DNA of 64,000 bases. It comes from Pardosa pseudoannulata (lineage: Eukaryota > Arthropoda > Arachnida > Araneae > Lycosidae). Below are positions 1 through 12,308 of the stretch, in pieces (within the stretch, counting starts at the first letter, position 1; the number at the start of each line of letters is the position of its first letter). Where the stretch lies: assembly GCA_032207245.1 (NCBI GenBank), contig CM063506.1, positions 20,776,675-20,840,674 of the forward strand. The letters run 5' to 3'. Under the pieces are notes generated by a model. It made no database searches. It was not told the origin of the DNA and saw only the letters and a list, made by a program, of their open reading frames with translations. A program made the translations under genes and the position numbers.

Positions 1-740
1 GGTGCAGTAAACTTTCTTCCCTCACGAGTATAATTACAAAACCAAATTAGCCCGCAGAATAAAGTTTCTATTTAGTATATGAAGTTTTGCTCCGGTATTT
101 CACTCCCGTTTATGTTCACCTGTATGTGTCTGTACAGCATATCTTAATAATCATTCACTCACTATAAATAATTGTGCATATTTTCACGGATATATTTATG
201 GTCAGTGAGCAAAAAAGATGCCACCTTTAAACCGTTACTTTTTCTATTTACGATAAGAAGATAAGCTTAACTATTTAGAATAAATAAAGCCGAATTTGTG
301 TGAACCGTGAATTTTACTTAAAGAAAAAATCTTAGCATTGTTGCGATATAACTTCAGAAGTCAATAATCTTTGAAATCTTGATTGTTTCCGCGGTTCACG
401 GACTTCGATTATCAAATTGTAACCCGTTAGGATCTAGTCAGTGTAATGGGGATTTGATGTTTTGTCGCTTCTTTCGGAGGTTTTTATTCTCTGCATACTA
501 ATTTTTATCTTATTTTATTAGTTACGTGTTTCTTGCTTCGTTGAGTACTTTCGTAATCGTTTTATCTATTTTATCCACTTTAAGTATCTGCAGTTAAAGT
601 TTTATTCGTGGGTTTATTAAGTGTAAGACGTCCTTTATGTTTTTATCTTCCTCATATGGTTTTACTTTCCTTTACTTGTTCTCTCATTTAAGACTCTCTA
701 CCGTCTTTCTAAAAACGGATATTAAAAAAAAATTATGTTG
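1..740. other. No recognisable gene
   Basis: AT-rich sequence with no coding signal I can defend. A short GTGAACCG inverted pair near 301 and 390 is the only structure noticed. Confidence 0.5.
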
Positions 741-763
741 TAAAAGGACTGCAGCCTGCAAAA

Positions 764-1003
764 TGCATCTAGCAATCAACCAAAATAAAACTAAGTACAT
801 GCTATGTGGTATTAATAGCAGCCCCTATTTTGAAATGGGGAATTACAAATTTGAAACTGTTATCAAATTTGAATAATTAGGATAAGTTAATACTCTCAAT
901 GATTTAATGCCTGAGATCAGTAGTAGAGTCACATATCCTAACCGCTGTTTTTTCGGACTAAAAAATACTTGAAGTGTAATTTCATTAGCAGAAAAACGAC
1001 AAT
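764..1003 (+). pseudogene. Non-LTR retrotransposon reverse transcriptase fragment, copy 1
   Basis: This copy matches, almost base for base, the beginning of the longer fragment at 1288-1970. It encodes the end of the RT thumb region: NQNKTKYMLCG, then NYKFETVIKF, then a degraded FGLKK block. It stops abruptly near 1003 inside the ISRK motif. In-frame stops and an ATACTTGA change show it is dead. The direct duplication suggests either two independent insertions of related 3' ends or a local duplication. Family assignment (RTE-like, the type often annotated as craniofacial-development-protein-2-like or endonuclease-reverse transcriptase) comes from recalled family motifs, not from a search. Confidence 0.7.
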
Positions 1004-1287
1004 AATTATCAATTTATAAACAAATGTTAGTAATAAATAAATGTGTATAAAGAAATGTTAGTAAAAAATTCAAAATTAACTTAGGATAGTTGTTACCTTT
1101 CTTATTTTAGCCCTTTTATGTGCATTAACGATTCAGTGGTTAGCTGAAATTATTATCATAGATTTGTTATTTCTGTAATATAGTTTATTTTAAAGGTATC
1201 CTATAAAACTATCTAAATGGGTACGTTAGTATAATTAATTATGCTTATAAATAACACACCTAACATAAACATTCCTATAACCTCAAA

Positions 1288-1970
1288 AAGTAACCAAAAT
1301 AAAACTAAGTACATGCCATGTGGTATTAATAGCAGCCCCTATTTTGAAATTGGGAATTACAAATTTGAAACTGTTATCAAATTTAAATATTTAGAATCAG
1401 AAGTTAATACTCAATGATTTAATGCCTCAGATCCGTAGTAGAGTCACAGATCCTAACCGTTGTTTTTTCGGACTCAAAAAATACTTAGAGTCTAATTTCA
1501 CTAGCAGAAAAACGAAGATCCAAATTTACAAAAGCTTAATCAGACCCATTCTTACTTATTCTGCTGAGAGCTGGACAATGATAAAAAAGGTAAAAAATAT
1601 CATTTCTGTTTATGAAAGAAAAATTTTGAGAAGTATTTTTGGTGGCATAAAACATAATAATATCTGGAAAAGAAGAACTAGATAATCTTTTAAAGATCTA
1701 GATATAGTACAATATATAAGGATTCAGAGAATTAAATGGGCAGGAAACCTGTGCAGAATGGACGAAGATCGTGTAAGAAAAAAGATCTTCTCGTCCAGAC
1801 CATTTGGCACTCGAAAACGAGGGAGACCTAAACTTAGGTGGCTAGACTGTTCGGAATCAGACTTAAGACTTTTAAAAATTACTAACTGGATGTCCATGGC
1901 CAGGGACAGAAGAGCTAGGAATTCGATTCTGAGGAAGGCAAGGGCCCATCCTTTCCTGTCTGGTCATTGA
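1288..1970 (+). pseudogene. Non-LTR (LINE) reverse transcriptase 3' end, copy 2
   Basis: This is the 3' end of a LINE ORF2. Visible blocks in order are KTKYM, NYKFETV, PQIRSRVTDPNRCFFGLKK, LIRPILTYSAESW, YERKILRSIFGG, IKWAGNLCRMDEDR, GTRKRGRPKLRWLD and, at the end, ARAHPFLSGH before the stop at 1968-1970. The GRPKLRW and KAHP blocks are the usual C-terminus of this class of reverse transcriptase. One in-frame TAA (1683-1685) interrupts an otherwise continuous frame from 1422. A two-base loss near 1410, relative to copy 1, shifts the frame upstream. It is non-functional, lacking the catalytic YADD region and the endonuclease. It could have supplied the machinery for the SINEs in this window, but their tails do not prove that. 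Confidence 0.85.
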
Positions 1971-2148
1971 AGAAGATGTTGTAAAAGGTGAAATTTTTTT
2001 TTTGCAACTGTGCAGTTTTAAGATGTATAGAGATAGAATTAAGTGTGAATATCCGTTTATCAAAATCAGTTTTATTGATAATGTTTGGTGATTCTCTTTG
2101 CTCCTCTCGAACACCTGAACTTCATATGAGGATTCTAATATAAAATGA

Positions 2149-2385
2149 GCCGCGGTAGCTCAGTACACAAAGTCAACGTTCTTTTAACTAGGAAATGGCG
2201 GGATTGAGGCTTGAGCAGGCCAAAGATCCGTCGTGTTCGTTAATGGCGGCTGGGGGACGTAAAATAGGTTCGTGGTCGCGGTGTCCTCAGAGTTTCGAAA
2301 CAATACCTTTGGAGGTGCCAGATCAAGCTTGAGAGCTCTCTGATTAGTCTCTGCTTTTAAATTACGACGACCCACTCTATATAAC
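2149..2385 (+). repeat. SINE-2, tRNA-derived, diverged full copy
   Basis: The head GCCGCGGTAGCTCAGT resembles a tRNA A box. The tRNA-unrelated body (AATGGCGG, then GGTTCGTGGTCG, then CTTTTAAATTACGACGACC) matches the copies at 33121-33433 (opposite strand) and about 4918-5255. The B box is eroded. It is non-coding; short reading frames over it are incidental. Confidence 0.7.
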
Positions 2386-3054
2386 TATATATAACTAGTT
2401 GAGACTATGGCAATCATTTTCAGAAAATGCGACACTTAAAATTGAATAGTACAATCCACATTTATGCAGACTTATAATAATTATACAAGGCAATATTATT
2501 ATTTTTACTATTATAATTCATTATGCCTCTTCTTAAGATATAAGATTTAAGAAGCACATTCAATGTATTCAGATAAAAATAATAGCGAATTTAGTGCTAA
2601 TTGATACCTCGCAAACGGCCGGGAAAAAGCATTCATGATGACACACTGGAGAATCTCCTTCGATAATGCTGAGAAGAGGAATTTTGCATCTGATTTTGTA
2701 CCTCTCTCCCACCTGCTAATCATGGCCGACAGCAGGTATTTCATCCGTTCTCACAGATTTAACCTACACTCCTTGTATACAGAGAGATGTATAGTGCGCT
2801 TGCCGGGTTCAAACGCGACATCTCGTGATATTAACTTTATATGCTGACCATTTCTCCAATGCGAGTTCTATTTAGTATGGCTTAATTGTTAATTAGTGTG
2901 CATTTAATAAACTACGTGATCATTACCTATCAAGCCATGGCCCATGGGCATAGCCAATAACCTATGTAGCAAAATAGGAACGGAAAAAAATTTGTTTCTC
3001 TCTAAATCAATTTTTTCTAAGTCTGTATTAGAATTATCATCTTAATTCAAATAA

Positions 3055-3357
3055 CCAGATAGCATGCATACTTGCAGCGAGTTTGATTTTTTCTGGATAA
3101 TATCTTGTCATAACAAATTTGACGCGACAAGCTTGTGGCAAAATTCCTACAAGTTAGACGGAACATAAAGCGGCCACTCTTTTGCAACGCTGTTTTGCTG
3201 CAAAACTGTGGCAACTTTGTCATGACAACCTTGAAGCATACGAAAATTCTTGGACTTGCTGCAGTCTTGTTTCAAATTTGCAGGCTTGTCATGCTGAACT
3301 TGTTGCAAGTTTGCAGGCTTGCAGAGCAAGACTGCTGCAAACTAAATTCGCTATCTG
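3055..3357. mobile_element. Possible MITE rich in TTGCA/TGCAA motifs
   Basis: The ends CCAGATAGC (3055) and GCTATCTGG (about 3350-3358) are inverted. The interior is dominated by short TTGCAAG, CTTGCAG and CTGCAAA motifs on both strands and is less AT-rich than its surroundings. No clear target duplication is seen, so element status is tentative. No transposase coding is visible. Confidence 0.4.
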
Positions 3358-3360
3358 GGT

Positions 3361-4073
3361 ATGTGTAATTTTTCTGGTTAACAAGGATATTTTATAATTC
3401 AATTTTAATTTTTGAATTTTTGTTTTAACTTAGGCTATACTTTTTGGGGTTTGCCAACGGTGGCAAACACAGCCCTGTAACCTAGTAATTTTTAAACTAA
3501 AATCTACTTATAAAGGGGGGCACCATTTACAAATTTTCCTTAATTTTGTATCACTTTGTTTTGCTTCAGATTTTTTTTAAAGAAAATTAATCCTTAAACG
3601 GAAGGGTGCAAAAATCCTTCCCAGAAATATTTTTACCAAAAAAGAATGGAATTCACGTACCATTTTTCTTACATCAAATAATAGAAAGAAAAAAAAATAG
3701 TAAAAATAAAAGAATTTTTTTCTGTTTCTCTGAAAATGTTCACTGAAGTGATTCGACGTATATATTGCCGCCAGAAGATTTTGTTAAAATTTCCTTTCTA
3801 GAGAAAGAAAAATATAAAACTTAAGCATCATCACATCAGTTTTCCAAGAAATAAAAATGCAATTGATTCAATGGTTTGTCGAGATAAGAGTGATGTATCG
3901 TTCTGCAGAGTAAAGTTTTATAGGATGTTTCAAATTGCGCGGTAATATGAAAAATTTGCAACGGTTCACGCATGTATGCGGATTCATTTGTCTTTTTATA
4001 TGTTTTATTATATTTTGTTTATTATCTATGTATCTCAATAGGATTATTATTATTATTATTCGAATGGCTGAGG
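3361..4073. other. No recognisable gene
   Basis: AT-rich sequence with homopolymer runs and no repeat or coding signature identified. Confidence 0.4.
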
Positions 4074-4200
4074 GCCGAATCATGATATTAGGGTAGAGCG
4101 CTGTCTTTTCGTTCCTCTGAAGTCTCTGAAATCAAATTCCATTGTTAGCATGGATATTCGTAAGCGTTTAAAATTATATTTAGGCAGTAAGTTACTATCT
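4074..4200 (+). repeat. SINE-1 (older subtype), diverged
   Basis: It starts GCCGAAT, runs through a TAGGGTAGAGCGCTGT A-box-derived stretch, and reaches GCATGGATATTCGTAAGCG, the conserved mid-body of SINE-1. The B box is badly eroded. The same subtype is split by a hAT element at 47.7-49.7 kb. Confidence 0.6.
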
Positions 4201-4317
4201 AATTAGTTCTAAAAGATATAGCGTTATGAAATTTTAGGCATTTTAGGTTGTTCTTTCTTATTCGGATGCAAGTCAGGATTGGGAATTTTCTTGCGTTGTT
4301 TGAGGGAACTATGGAAG

Positions 4318-4855
<538 letters not shown>

Positions 4856-4917
4856 GTAGTGTAATGTTGAAAAGGACAAAAAGCTTTGAAAAGGACAGTT
4901 TAATATAAAATGCACTA

Positions 4918-5255
4918 TATGTATCAATTTAAGTTCCAAAACGATACGCCGTAGTTCATGGGTTCGAATCCCACTGTGGCATGGATGTTCGTAGCCATTC
5001 GGAATCGGCTTTAAGCTGTAGGTCCCGGTCTCATTAGCCCTCGTGCTGCAAAAAGTAGACCGTAGCACTCCAAACCAAATCAAACCAAATCCAAAACGAT
5101 ACGAATGGAGGTAATAGGCCAAGCCTGGGGGGTCTTCTACTTGATCCTTGCTTCTAAATTATGAAGACCTACATTGTAACCTTAGAGAGTAAAGGCGCTC
5201 GCCTATGTGGTGCTTTATGATAATAATAAAAAAGGTCAACAAAATCCGCGGTATT
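4918..5255 (+). repeat. SINE-2, 5'-truncated, interrupted by SINE-1
   Basis: The right part (GGTAATAGGCC, then GCTTCTAAATTATGAAGACC, then CGCCTATGTGGTGC, then GGTCAACAAAATCC) matches the 3' body of the 33-kb SINE-2. The left part is continuous with it once the SINE-1 insertion at 4949-5089 is ignored. Confidence 0.65.
4949..5089 (+). repeat. SINE-1, 5'-truncated, 14-bp target duplication
   Basis: It contains the B box GGGTTCGAATCCC, the body GCATGGATGTTCGTAGCC, GGTCCCGGTCTCATTAGCCC, and a short (AACCAAATC) tail. It is flanked by the perfect 14-bp direct repeat TCCAAAACGATACG (4935-4948 and 5090-5103). The tRNA-like head with the A box is missing, as expected from incomplete reverse transcription at insertion. 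Confidence 0.85.
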
Positions 5256-5283
5256 GTCTGAACGAATGCTTAACAAGCAAGTG

Positions 5284-5355
<72 letters not shown>

Positions 5356-5575
5356 GTAATATATCAAAATTATTATATTTAACATACTCTCTAAAATTCT
5401 TTTTCCATTCTTATTCTTTCATATCTATTTTCCCTGCCACAATATCTCAGAATTAAAAGGAGTGTTCGGGACTTGAATTCTTTCAAACCAGTCTCCCAAA
5501 GCTAACTCTGAAATAAATGCTAATTTTCTGTCCACTCGCTACATTTTCCAGCTATCCTAAGAAAAATGATTCATT
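5284..5575 (+). repeat. Family B repeat with a 5' (TA)n tract, copy 1
   Basis: A (TA)n tract and TATGTATGTAATATATC are followed by AAATTATTATA and then, about 100 bp on, by AAGCTAACTCTGAAATAAAT and TTTTCTGTCCA. The same order occurs inverted at 56610-56881, so the microsatellite is part of the repeat unit. The function is unknown. Confidence 0.6.
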
Positions 5576-5890
5576 TTTCCAATGATTTAAGTTCCTTTCT
5601 GACGGCTAATAACGTAGACTAAACTGGTCGTCGCATGGGAAACTCCTCGTTTTCTCTCGCTGTGGGGCGAATTTTGTAAATGCAGAGTGTCTTTGTCGTC
5701 ATTAATTGATCTACTGTTATTGCAGAAACATGGCTTTTCTTAATCTAGTTTCGCTACAGATTTTGCTGCTTCTTTGAAATGGAGCCATGATTGAATAAAA
5801 CTTACGCTCACTCACTGCCCAATAAGACGGGCAATTAAAAATAATAGGGGCTAATTTCACGTGTGACAGGCGAATTAATTTTACGTAGGT

Positions 5891-5911
5891 ACACGCACAC
5901 ACACACACACC

Positions 5912-5956
<45 letters not shown>
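5891..5956. repeat. Microsatellite (CA)n(TA)n
   Basis: Simple dinucleotide tracts, abutting a tRNA-like repeat. Confidence 0.95.
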
Positions 5957-5960
<4 letters not shown>

Positions 5961-6076
5961 CACGGGAACCTGAACCCTCCCACGAGTTCACCACCCCCTA
6001 AAAAAAAGGGGGGGAGTGTGATTTGAACCCGCGCAGGCTAATATACTACTCACTATGCCGACTGGGCAGCACAGCT
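5961..6076 (-). repeat. SINE-3-like tRNA-derived repeat
   Basis: On the minus strand it begins GCTGTGCTGCCCAGTCGG (A-box-like) and carries GCGGGTTCAAATCACAC (B-box-like), then a G-rich stretch. The spacing fits a tRNA-derived head. A single copy in the window makes the SINE call tentative; a decayed tRNA gene is the alternative. Confidence 0.45.
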
Positions 6077-6558
6077 TAATATATACTATCTAGTAAAGAT
6101 ATTATTAATAGGAACTTCAATTCAGATTACTCTACAGTGGCAAAACTTTCTACATCTATGATTTTTATTTATGGAACAGACTGCTTCAAGTACTTGAATT
6201 ATGGCTGTGTGATATAACTTGTATAAAAGAAGAAGGAAGGAGGGTAAACATAACTCACATTTTAACTTCATAACTCAAGTCAATTGCAACCAGTTACGAC
6301 TTGTATATAAGTATCTTTATTAACTACGACCTTAATAACGGGAGAAATCGCGTTGTATTAAAAACAAGCGAATTAAAATATTCAGCATGTTTTTAGACCT
6401 TTAGTGTATCCCTACCTGTAATGCCTTGTTATTAAATTCAATTATTTGTGATGTAAAATTTCTAAACCACTGTTTTTAAACTTTCTAAACCGCTTCACCG
6501 TATTTATCCACTTCACTTACTCTCTAAAAGAGGGGGATTAAGAGCAAAAACTGTGTAG

Positions 6559-6852
6559 GATTCGGGACACATACGGGACACCCTGTGGGCCAACATCTCG
6601 GACGTCGAAAAGAAAGCAAGCGAAGCGTCTCGAATCCAACTCGAGGAGAAGCGAGAGGCTGAATTAAAACAACTCCCCCCAGCTCATCTTCTGCGAGGCA
6701 CTCACCCATGCCGTCCGAATTGCCGCGAAAAAAAGAAAAATACGCGAGCGGTTAATGCTTTCTTCCGCGTCTCCAAATCTTTCATCGCCAATCCCAAGAA
6801 CAAAATGAGAGAGCCCGCTGATCCGTGGATGTTTCCTCGTGCCTTTGTTTGA
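6559..6852 (+). CDS. Unidentified open frame, possible 3' exon
   Basis: A 97-codon stop-free frame starts directly after TGTGTAG, which could serve as a splice acceptor, and ends at TGA 6850-6852. The GC content is clearly above that of its neighbourhood. The encoded peptide is hydrophilic: a charged EKKASEA / LEEKREAELKQL stretch (likely helix) is followed by a CRPNC motif and a basic patch. I do not recognise a family. The opposite strand is also largely open (6702-7031), which weakens the case. No start codon lies upstream in frame, so it would have to be an internal or terminal exon. Confidence 0.25.
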   Translation, partial: DSGHIRDTLWANISDVEKKASEASRIQLEEKREAELKQLPPAHLLRGTHPCRPNCREKKKNTRAVNAFFRVSKSFIANPKNKMREPADPWMFPRAFV

Positions 6853-7435
6853 TTATCTACCAGTTTGGGAGCTCGATAAGAATAGAGATGGGCTTCTCTT
6901 TTTTTAACAATCCGTACCGTATTTTTAGAATTTTTTATGAGCCCTTTGTTCATTATTTCGGGTGCGTGTTGTACCACAACCGTTTGTGTGTAAATTCCCC
7001 ATACATTTATACAGCTTAAATTGAAAGACAATCTCGGTCTCTAGATCGGAGTGTAAGTGTTTATTACGAACGTGCTCACGAAAATACGCGTGTTGCCTGC
7101 TGAAGTTTTCTTCTTCTTATTATTATTTTTTTTTTGAGGGGGGGGGGTATTTTATTGGTTTTATGCCAAACACTGGAAGGCGAGATCTCGAAAATCGAAG
7201 TTATAGGTCTTTAACCTTTAATTACGTTAGACGTATTCCGTGCCATAAAACTATTACTAATTGTTTATATCTATTATTTTCTGACTTGTAACAGCCGTAG
7301 TAAGGGATCTTCACAGCAAGCTGCAGAAAGATACTGAGAGATCACAGATCAGTTGGGATTTAGGGACATGAAAACGCTTAGGGGAAATCGCACAACAGAA
7401 ATAAGTTTGGGATGAATTCATTGCACATTCTGTTC

Positions 7436-7621
7436 CACGGGTATAATTTGGCAGAGGGAAGAAGGAGATCAAATCCCCCCCCCCAAAAAAAAAAAAAAAA
7501 ATTTAAAGGAGGGGCAATTTTGCTGTTTTGCTCCTTCATGTTTTTGAGGCTTTATTCATATTTTAAATTTTTGATTCGACTTTTGCCCTCCACAGTTAAA
7601 ACGGCCAAATTACGCCCCTGT
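7436..7621. mobile_element. Possible hAT-type MITE with C/A homopolymer core
   Basis: The ends CACGGG-TATAATTTGGC and (reverse) CAGGGGCGTAATTTGGCC resemble hAT terminal repeats. The core holds a run of Cs followed by a run of As (about 7477-7500). An 8-bp duplication is not convincing. A nearby TGGCGTACGCAG at 7641 looks like the end of another such element. Confidence 0.35.
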
Positions 7622-7664
7622 GCTGCTTAATTGAAAAAAATGGCGTACGCAGACTTATTTTATG

Positions 7665-9415
7665 GTTGGGGTTTTTAGACGGAAGCATTGCAGAGAGATA
7701 AATTTTTTCATGTAATATAATATTTATACATAAATATTTGTATATTTGTTTATAAATATTTGTATATAGATATTTGCATATTTTGTCAAATTATAATAGG
7801 ACATATTATAATTTGAATGCATTATATTGTGTTATAATTTTGAGAAAAAAAATGAAAGTGTCAAAATATAATACAAGTGCCAAAATCAAAGCGTTATTTT
7901 TTGCGTTAAAATTTATGAAATTTTAAAAATTTATGAACTTATTTTTAGTCTATTGGTCCATGGGAAGGGTTTGAACACCGCATTCTTCTGCTCTCCACTG
8001 GGTTGTAACATACAACGCATTTAAAACTCGGAATTGCTCTGCTCAATACTATACATTTTCACTACATTGCGAAGCTTCTAATGTAAAGCAATAATTTAGG
8101 GAAATAGTCATCTGAAAGTTTAAAGTTGTTTCATCGAACTACGCAGTTAATGGGTGTTTCCTTGCTTTAATTAATGAGATTTATTTTAGTAGAGTCCCGC
8201 TGCACCTATAACTGTGCTTCGAAAATTGTAATCGATTCCAATCGGCTCATGTTTTTCTTATACCTATTAAAAAAATTACTCTCCTTAACCTAGGAGAAAA
8301 TTGGACATACATGCTTTAGAGTTTGTTTGCAATATAGAGAGTATGTATATGAAAAGTCATTTAGCCACATGAGCACTTACGCTAGTTTGAAGTAAATAAA
8401 GACTACTCTAATGAAGTAAACAAGGCAATATCATATATCATTTGATTTAAGTGTGAACTTTTAATTAAGTTTTTTATTTTTTTTCAATGGCCGCCATTCC
8501 ATACGGAGGCGAATATTCACCCATCCCTTAGGTTGATATTTACCCATCGTTCACGGAAGTTAGTGGGCTCTCCCACTGCCAATATTAGCTGACCAATTTT
8601 TTCTTCTTTTTCTTGTTGAGCCCGTTCCTACACATTATTCCTTAAACATCAGGTCAAATATATTAATCATGAACGTAGAAAATGTTGGTTGTACGACTTT
8701 TAGATGTAATCAAGAGTAAAAACTAACGTTTGAGACTTTTCTAAGTTTAACGCTATTTTTCATCAAGATCTAAATTTAGGTGGATACATACGATTTTATA
8801 CTTTATTTTATTTCCAACACATTGTACTAGCTAACAACATGTAAGATATGTTAACTCTACATTTTAACTGCACTGAAATACTGATAGGTGGATAATCTGT
8901 AGAAAATCTTCCAAGAAAGCATTTGTTTTACGGTTCTTTTTCTACTTCAGTTCGTCTTAAATTTCCTTACTGGGCTAATGATACGCAAACCATTCTTAGA
9001 GATAAATTTATGTTATTCTTCATATGTGTATAGCTTTCCTAAGAGCATTGTATTTTATTTTTATGAAGTGTTCAATCAATGAGGTGGTTACAAAACTTAA
9101 TGAATATTTTAACCCTCCATAATTAAAACCTAGAACGCTATCGTTATGCCTCCGATGTATTTTGTTATTGAAATAAGAGAATGTTAAAAGCTGAAAATAG
9201 CTTAAATGTGCAATAAATAATTTTCTTATTAAAGAGAAGGCAACACTTGCCTTTCTTGTTTTAAAATATTTTCTTAAAAAGTTGTCCTACAAATTTAACA
9301 GTATAGTAACAGAGTTTGACAAGAATAAAATAACGTTCTATGGTTAAAAAAAATTGTAGAAGAAGTATAAGAGCTAAATAAGCACCCGGATTTACAGAAT
9401 ATACATTGGATTGCT
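7665..9415. other. No recognisable gene
   Basis: 1.75 kb of AT-rich sequence without open frames or repeats that I could tie to another part of the window. Confidence 0.45.
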
Positions 9416-9568
9416 TTTGGTTTTGGCGCTGCGGTCTATTTTTTGCCACACGAGGGCTAATGACACTGGGACCTACTTCTTAAAACCAATTCCAAACGGC
9501 TGCCAACGGATTCAAACCCATGAATTCCAATACCGACTAACAGCACCCTACCCCTTCGGGTATCGTTT
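9416..9568 (-). repeat. SINE-1, diverged
   Basis: Reading the minus strand, the order is TACCCGAAGGGGTAGGG, a B-box remnant, GCCGTTTGGAATTGG, the TCATTAGCCCTCGTG block, and a tail of CCAAAACCAAAAG type. Many substitutions point to an old copy. Confidence 0.75.
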
Positions 9569-9569
9569 A

Positions 9570-10593
9570 CAAAACGTATAATATATTATTTACAGATGTT
9601 AGTAACTGTTTTACTTTAGCCATGTGCCTTGATAAAAATGATATAATTGTATTTTATGTTATCTCAATTCAAAGTGACCATAAAAATTATATTTGCTTTA
9701 AATTTTATTAAAATTTGTTTTTACTTGTAATGTTTGGTAGTGCATCATACATACATTTTAAATGAACATTTTAAAGAAAAAAAACTATAAAGCGATGAAT
9801 TAAAATTATGCATCGCGATAAAGTGACTTCCTCACATTTTATCAATTATATATGAAAAGATGCTTTATGATCAAGTTTACTTTTAAAATGACCCACTAAG
9901 CAACCACTAAATATGTGCATAATTCACGAAATGTGACCCAGTCCCCGTTCAAGGGTAACTTAATAAAGTGTTAATTAAAAAAGAGAGAGAGAGAAATCTT
10001 ACAATTAACAAACAGTTTTATTGAGTTTATTGTTCAAGAATTAACATGGATAGGTTATTTAGAATCTATTTCTAAACATTCAATTACTTATGGGTAATAT
10101 CAAGCTAACAACCCACGGGAAGCTGACATTAGTCAAGAAGCAATAATGAGAAAGATTTTCGAATTTTATTATAAATATTTTAATATTTAAAATGTATAAT
10201 TAACATTTTTTTCAATTAAGACAAAAAAAAATTCCGCTTACACTCTAATCTTATGCTATATATTTTTGTGTTACAGTATTTATATGAAAATTCGAGCGGA
10301 CCCGCTCTATCTGATTTTCTGTCCCTTGAATTTGTGAAATGCCATTCCCCTCTCCCCATGATAAAAAATTATTATAAAATAATCCCATATGATACAGACA
10401 CTCTTTTTGAGCAATGTATAAACATAAAATAGATATTTATTTTACTCATTTCAAAAATTTTACAATGCTTATTTACTTCTTATCATGAATTGCTTTAATG
10501 AAACACTCGTTTTTATACGTTTTTGTCACCTTTAACATAGTAATTGCCTAAATAAAACAACAGAATTACCGTTTTGCATTTTATGATAGAGCA
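9570..10593. other. No recognisable gene
   Basis: AT-rich sequence with nothing identifiable. Confidence 0.4.
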
Positions 10594-10771
10594 AGGTTTG
10601 GTTTGAGGCACTATGGTCTACTATTTTTCAATATGAAGGCTAATAAAACCCGGACCTACTGCATAAAACTGATTACGAATGCGTACCCGTTAAACCCATG
10701 CCTGCAGTAGCATTCAAACTCAACTCCAGTACCAAAAAGGAGCATCTATTCATTCGGTCATCGTTCGGCAA
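10594..10771 (-). repeat. SINE-1, diverged
   Basis: The minus strand starts GCCGAACGATGACCGAATG, has a decayed B box, and ends in the CCTCAAACCAAACC tail. The body block TTATTAGCCTTCAT is recognisable. Confidence 0.75.
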
Positions 10772-10865
10772 TAGGTCAAGGGAAATCCTGTCAAAAGAAG
10801 TACGACAACCTATGTTCCGTCTGTCAACCATATATTAAAACACCAACTTGATACACAGAGCAATA

Positions 10866-11052
10866 TTTCTTCTGCCCTGTGCATCACATATAATACATCT
10901 AATGTTTTATACGCTTGTATATCAAATGTGATACACAATGAACTACATTTAATATACAAGATTTATATACTTTATATCATTGTGTATCGCATGTTATATA
11001 CAAGTGTGCATTAGATGTGTATATCATATGTCATGTACAAGAAAGACATAGG
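10866..11052. repeat. Foldback (palindromic) element, copy 1
   Basis: The whole repeat folds on itself. The left arm CATCACATATAATACATCTA and the right arm TAGATGTGTATATCATATG are inverted, and the middle segments (GTATATCAAATGTGATACAC and GTGTATCGCATGTTATATAC) pair as well. The element at 14903-15145 shows the same organisation and motifs. The right end is followed by TTAA. It is non-coding and would form a long hairpin if transcribed. Confidence 0.6.
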
Positions 11053-11057
11053 ATTAA

Positions 11058-12300
11058 AAATCTACTCGATGTCACAAATTTAGTTTGTAGTAGTTGGCAT
11101 TTAAATCAATTAAAATAATTCTAGGCTTCCAAGCTGTAAAAAATAATTTGTTGAAAAATAATTTTATGAAAAATCTTTTTTTATAAACAAAAAACATTCT
11201 ACAAATTCGAGCCAAAATGCCATCCTTAAAATGTACCTCCCCTTACAGCTGTTCTATTTGTTAGGTTCGAGGACCTTTCCTGAATAAAATATTCAAACAT
11301 TTAGTGAATCACTATTTTTTTCCAATAAGACTTACCCACTGTTGCCATGTATTCAAAAGTTTACTGTTTATTGAATTTTTTTCTGCTGTTGGCTGTCATT
11401 TAACCTCTGTAGAATCCTAAATGTTCCGTAGCTGACTTAACATATGAACCTTGTGGTATGCGTGGTATCTAGTCCAATTTCTTTTCTATTTATATTGTGA
11501 ATAAATATTTTTACCACGGTAACATCCAAATTGTTTTTGGGCGTCACGACCGATAAGAATGACACACATTTTGTAGTTAACCTTAAAAGACGAAGAGGTA
11601 ATCCGCTGTGGGCAGTGAAACTGTCTTGATTATTAATGAAATTCACCACTGCACGACATTGATTGAACATTTAAGGCACTGTCTATTGTCAGAGTTCAGT
11701 GTTTTAATTGCCGCGAGCTTGTTCTTTTAATGCTCTTTGACATCGTTGCAGACTGTTCTCGCCAACTGACCTTGTGGTAGTTATTTTCTAGGTCAAGCAA
11801 TTATTTTTCAGACGAAGCTCGCCGCACGCTCGTCACAATTTCGTGCCTTAATGAGTTGAAATGTTTTAGTTCGCCATCTATTCGCATCCTTGTTTATATT
11901 GCAACGAACGCATTATAAAACTAGAAAATGAAAGTCCATTTAAAATATCTTCCAAACATCTAGACAATTTTAAACGGAGCACATATATTTAGTCACATTT
12001 GAATTTTTAAATATTTACATTCAATATTGACAGTAACATACAGTGGCGTGAAAAACTTGAGGATCATCCTTATTTTTTACCCTTTAATTCCCGAGTTTTT
12101 TCTGCTGATTAAATATCGGTGCATTGATGCTGCACTGAATTATTATGGACTGCACAGACTAAAATAAATATAAAATTTAAACAACTTTGAATGCTACAGC
12201 ATGTCATGTTTCAAATCAGCTAATTCTTTTAAACATAATAGGATGCCATTTATAAAAAAAATAAAAATTCATGCAAAAAGATTTATTTGTTATTACATGT
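11058..12300. other. No recognisable gene; possible lone Tc1-type end
   Basis: TACAGTGGCGTGAAAAAC at about 12039 looks like a Tc1-type terminal repeat, but no partner end was found. The rest is unassigned. Confidence 0.3.
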
Positions 12301-12308
12301 AAAATAAG

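Noticed and set aside
301..405. Small MITE bounded by GTGAACCG / CGGTTCAC
   Set aside because: The inverted match is only about 8-10 bp and there is no target duplication.
12039..12070. Tc1 element starting at TACAGTGGCGTG
   Set aside because: No matching opposite end or transposase sequence was found; kept only as a possible lone end.
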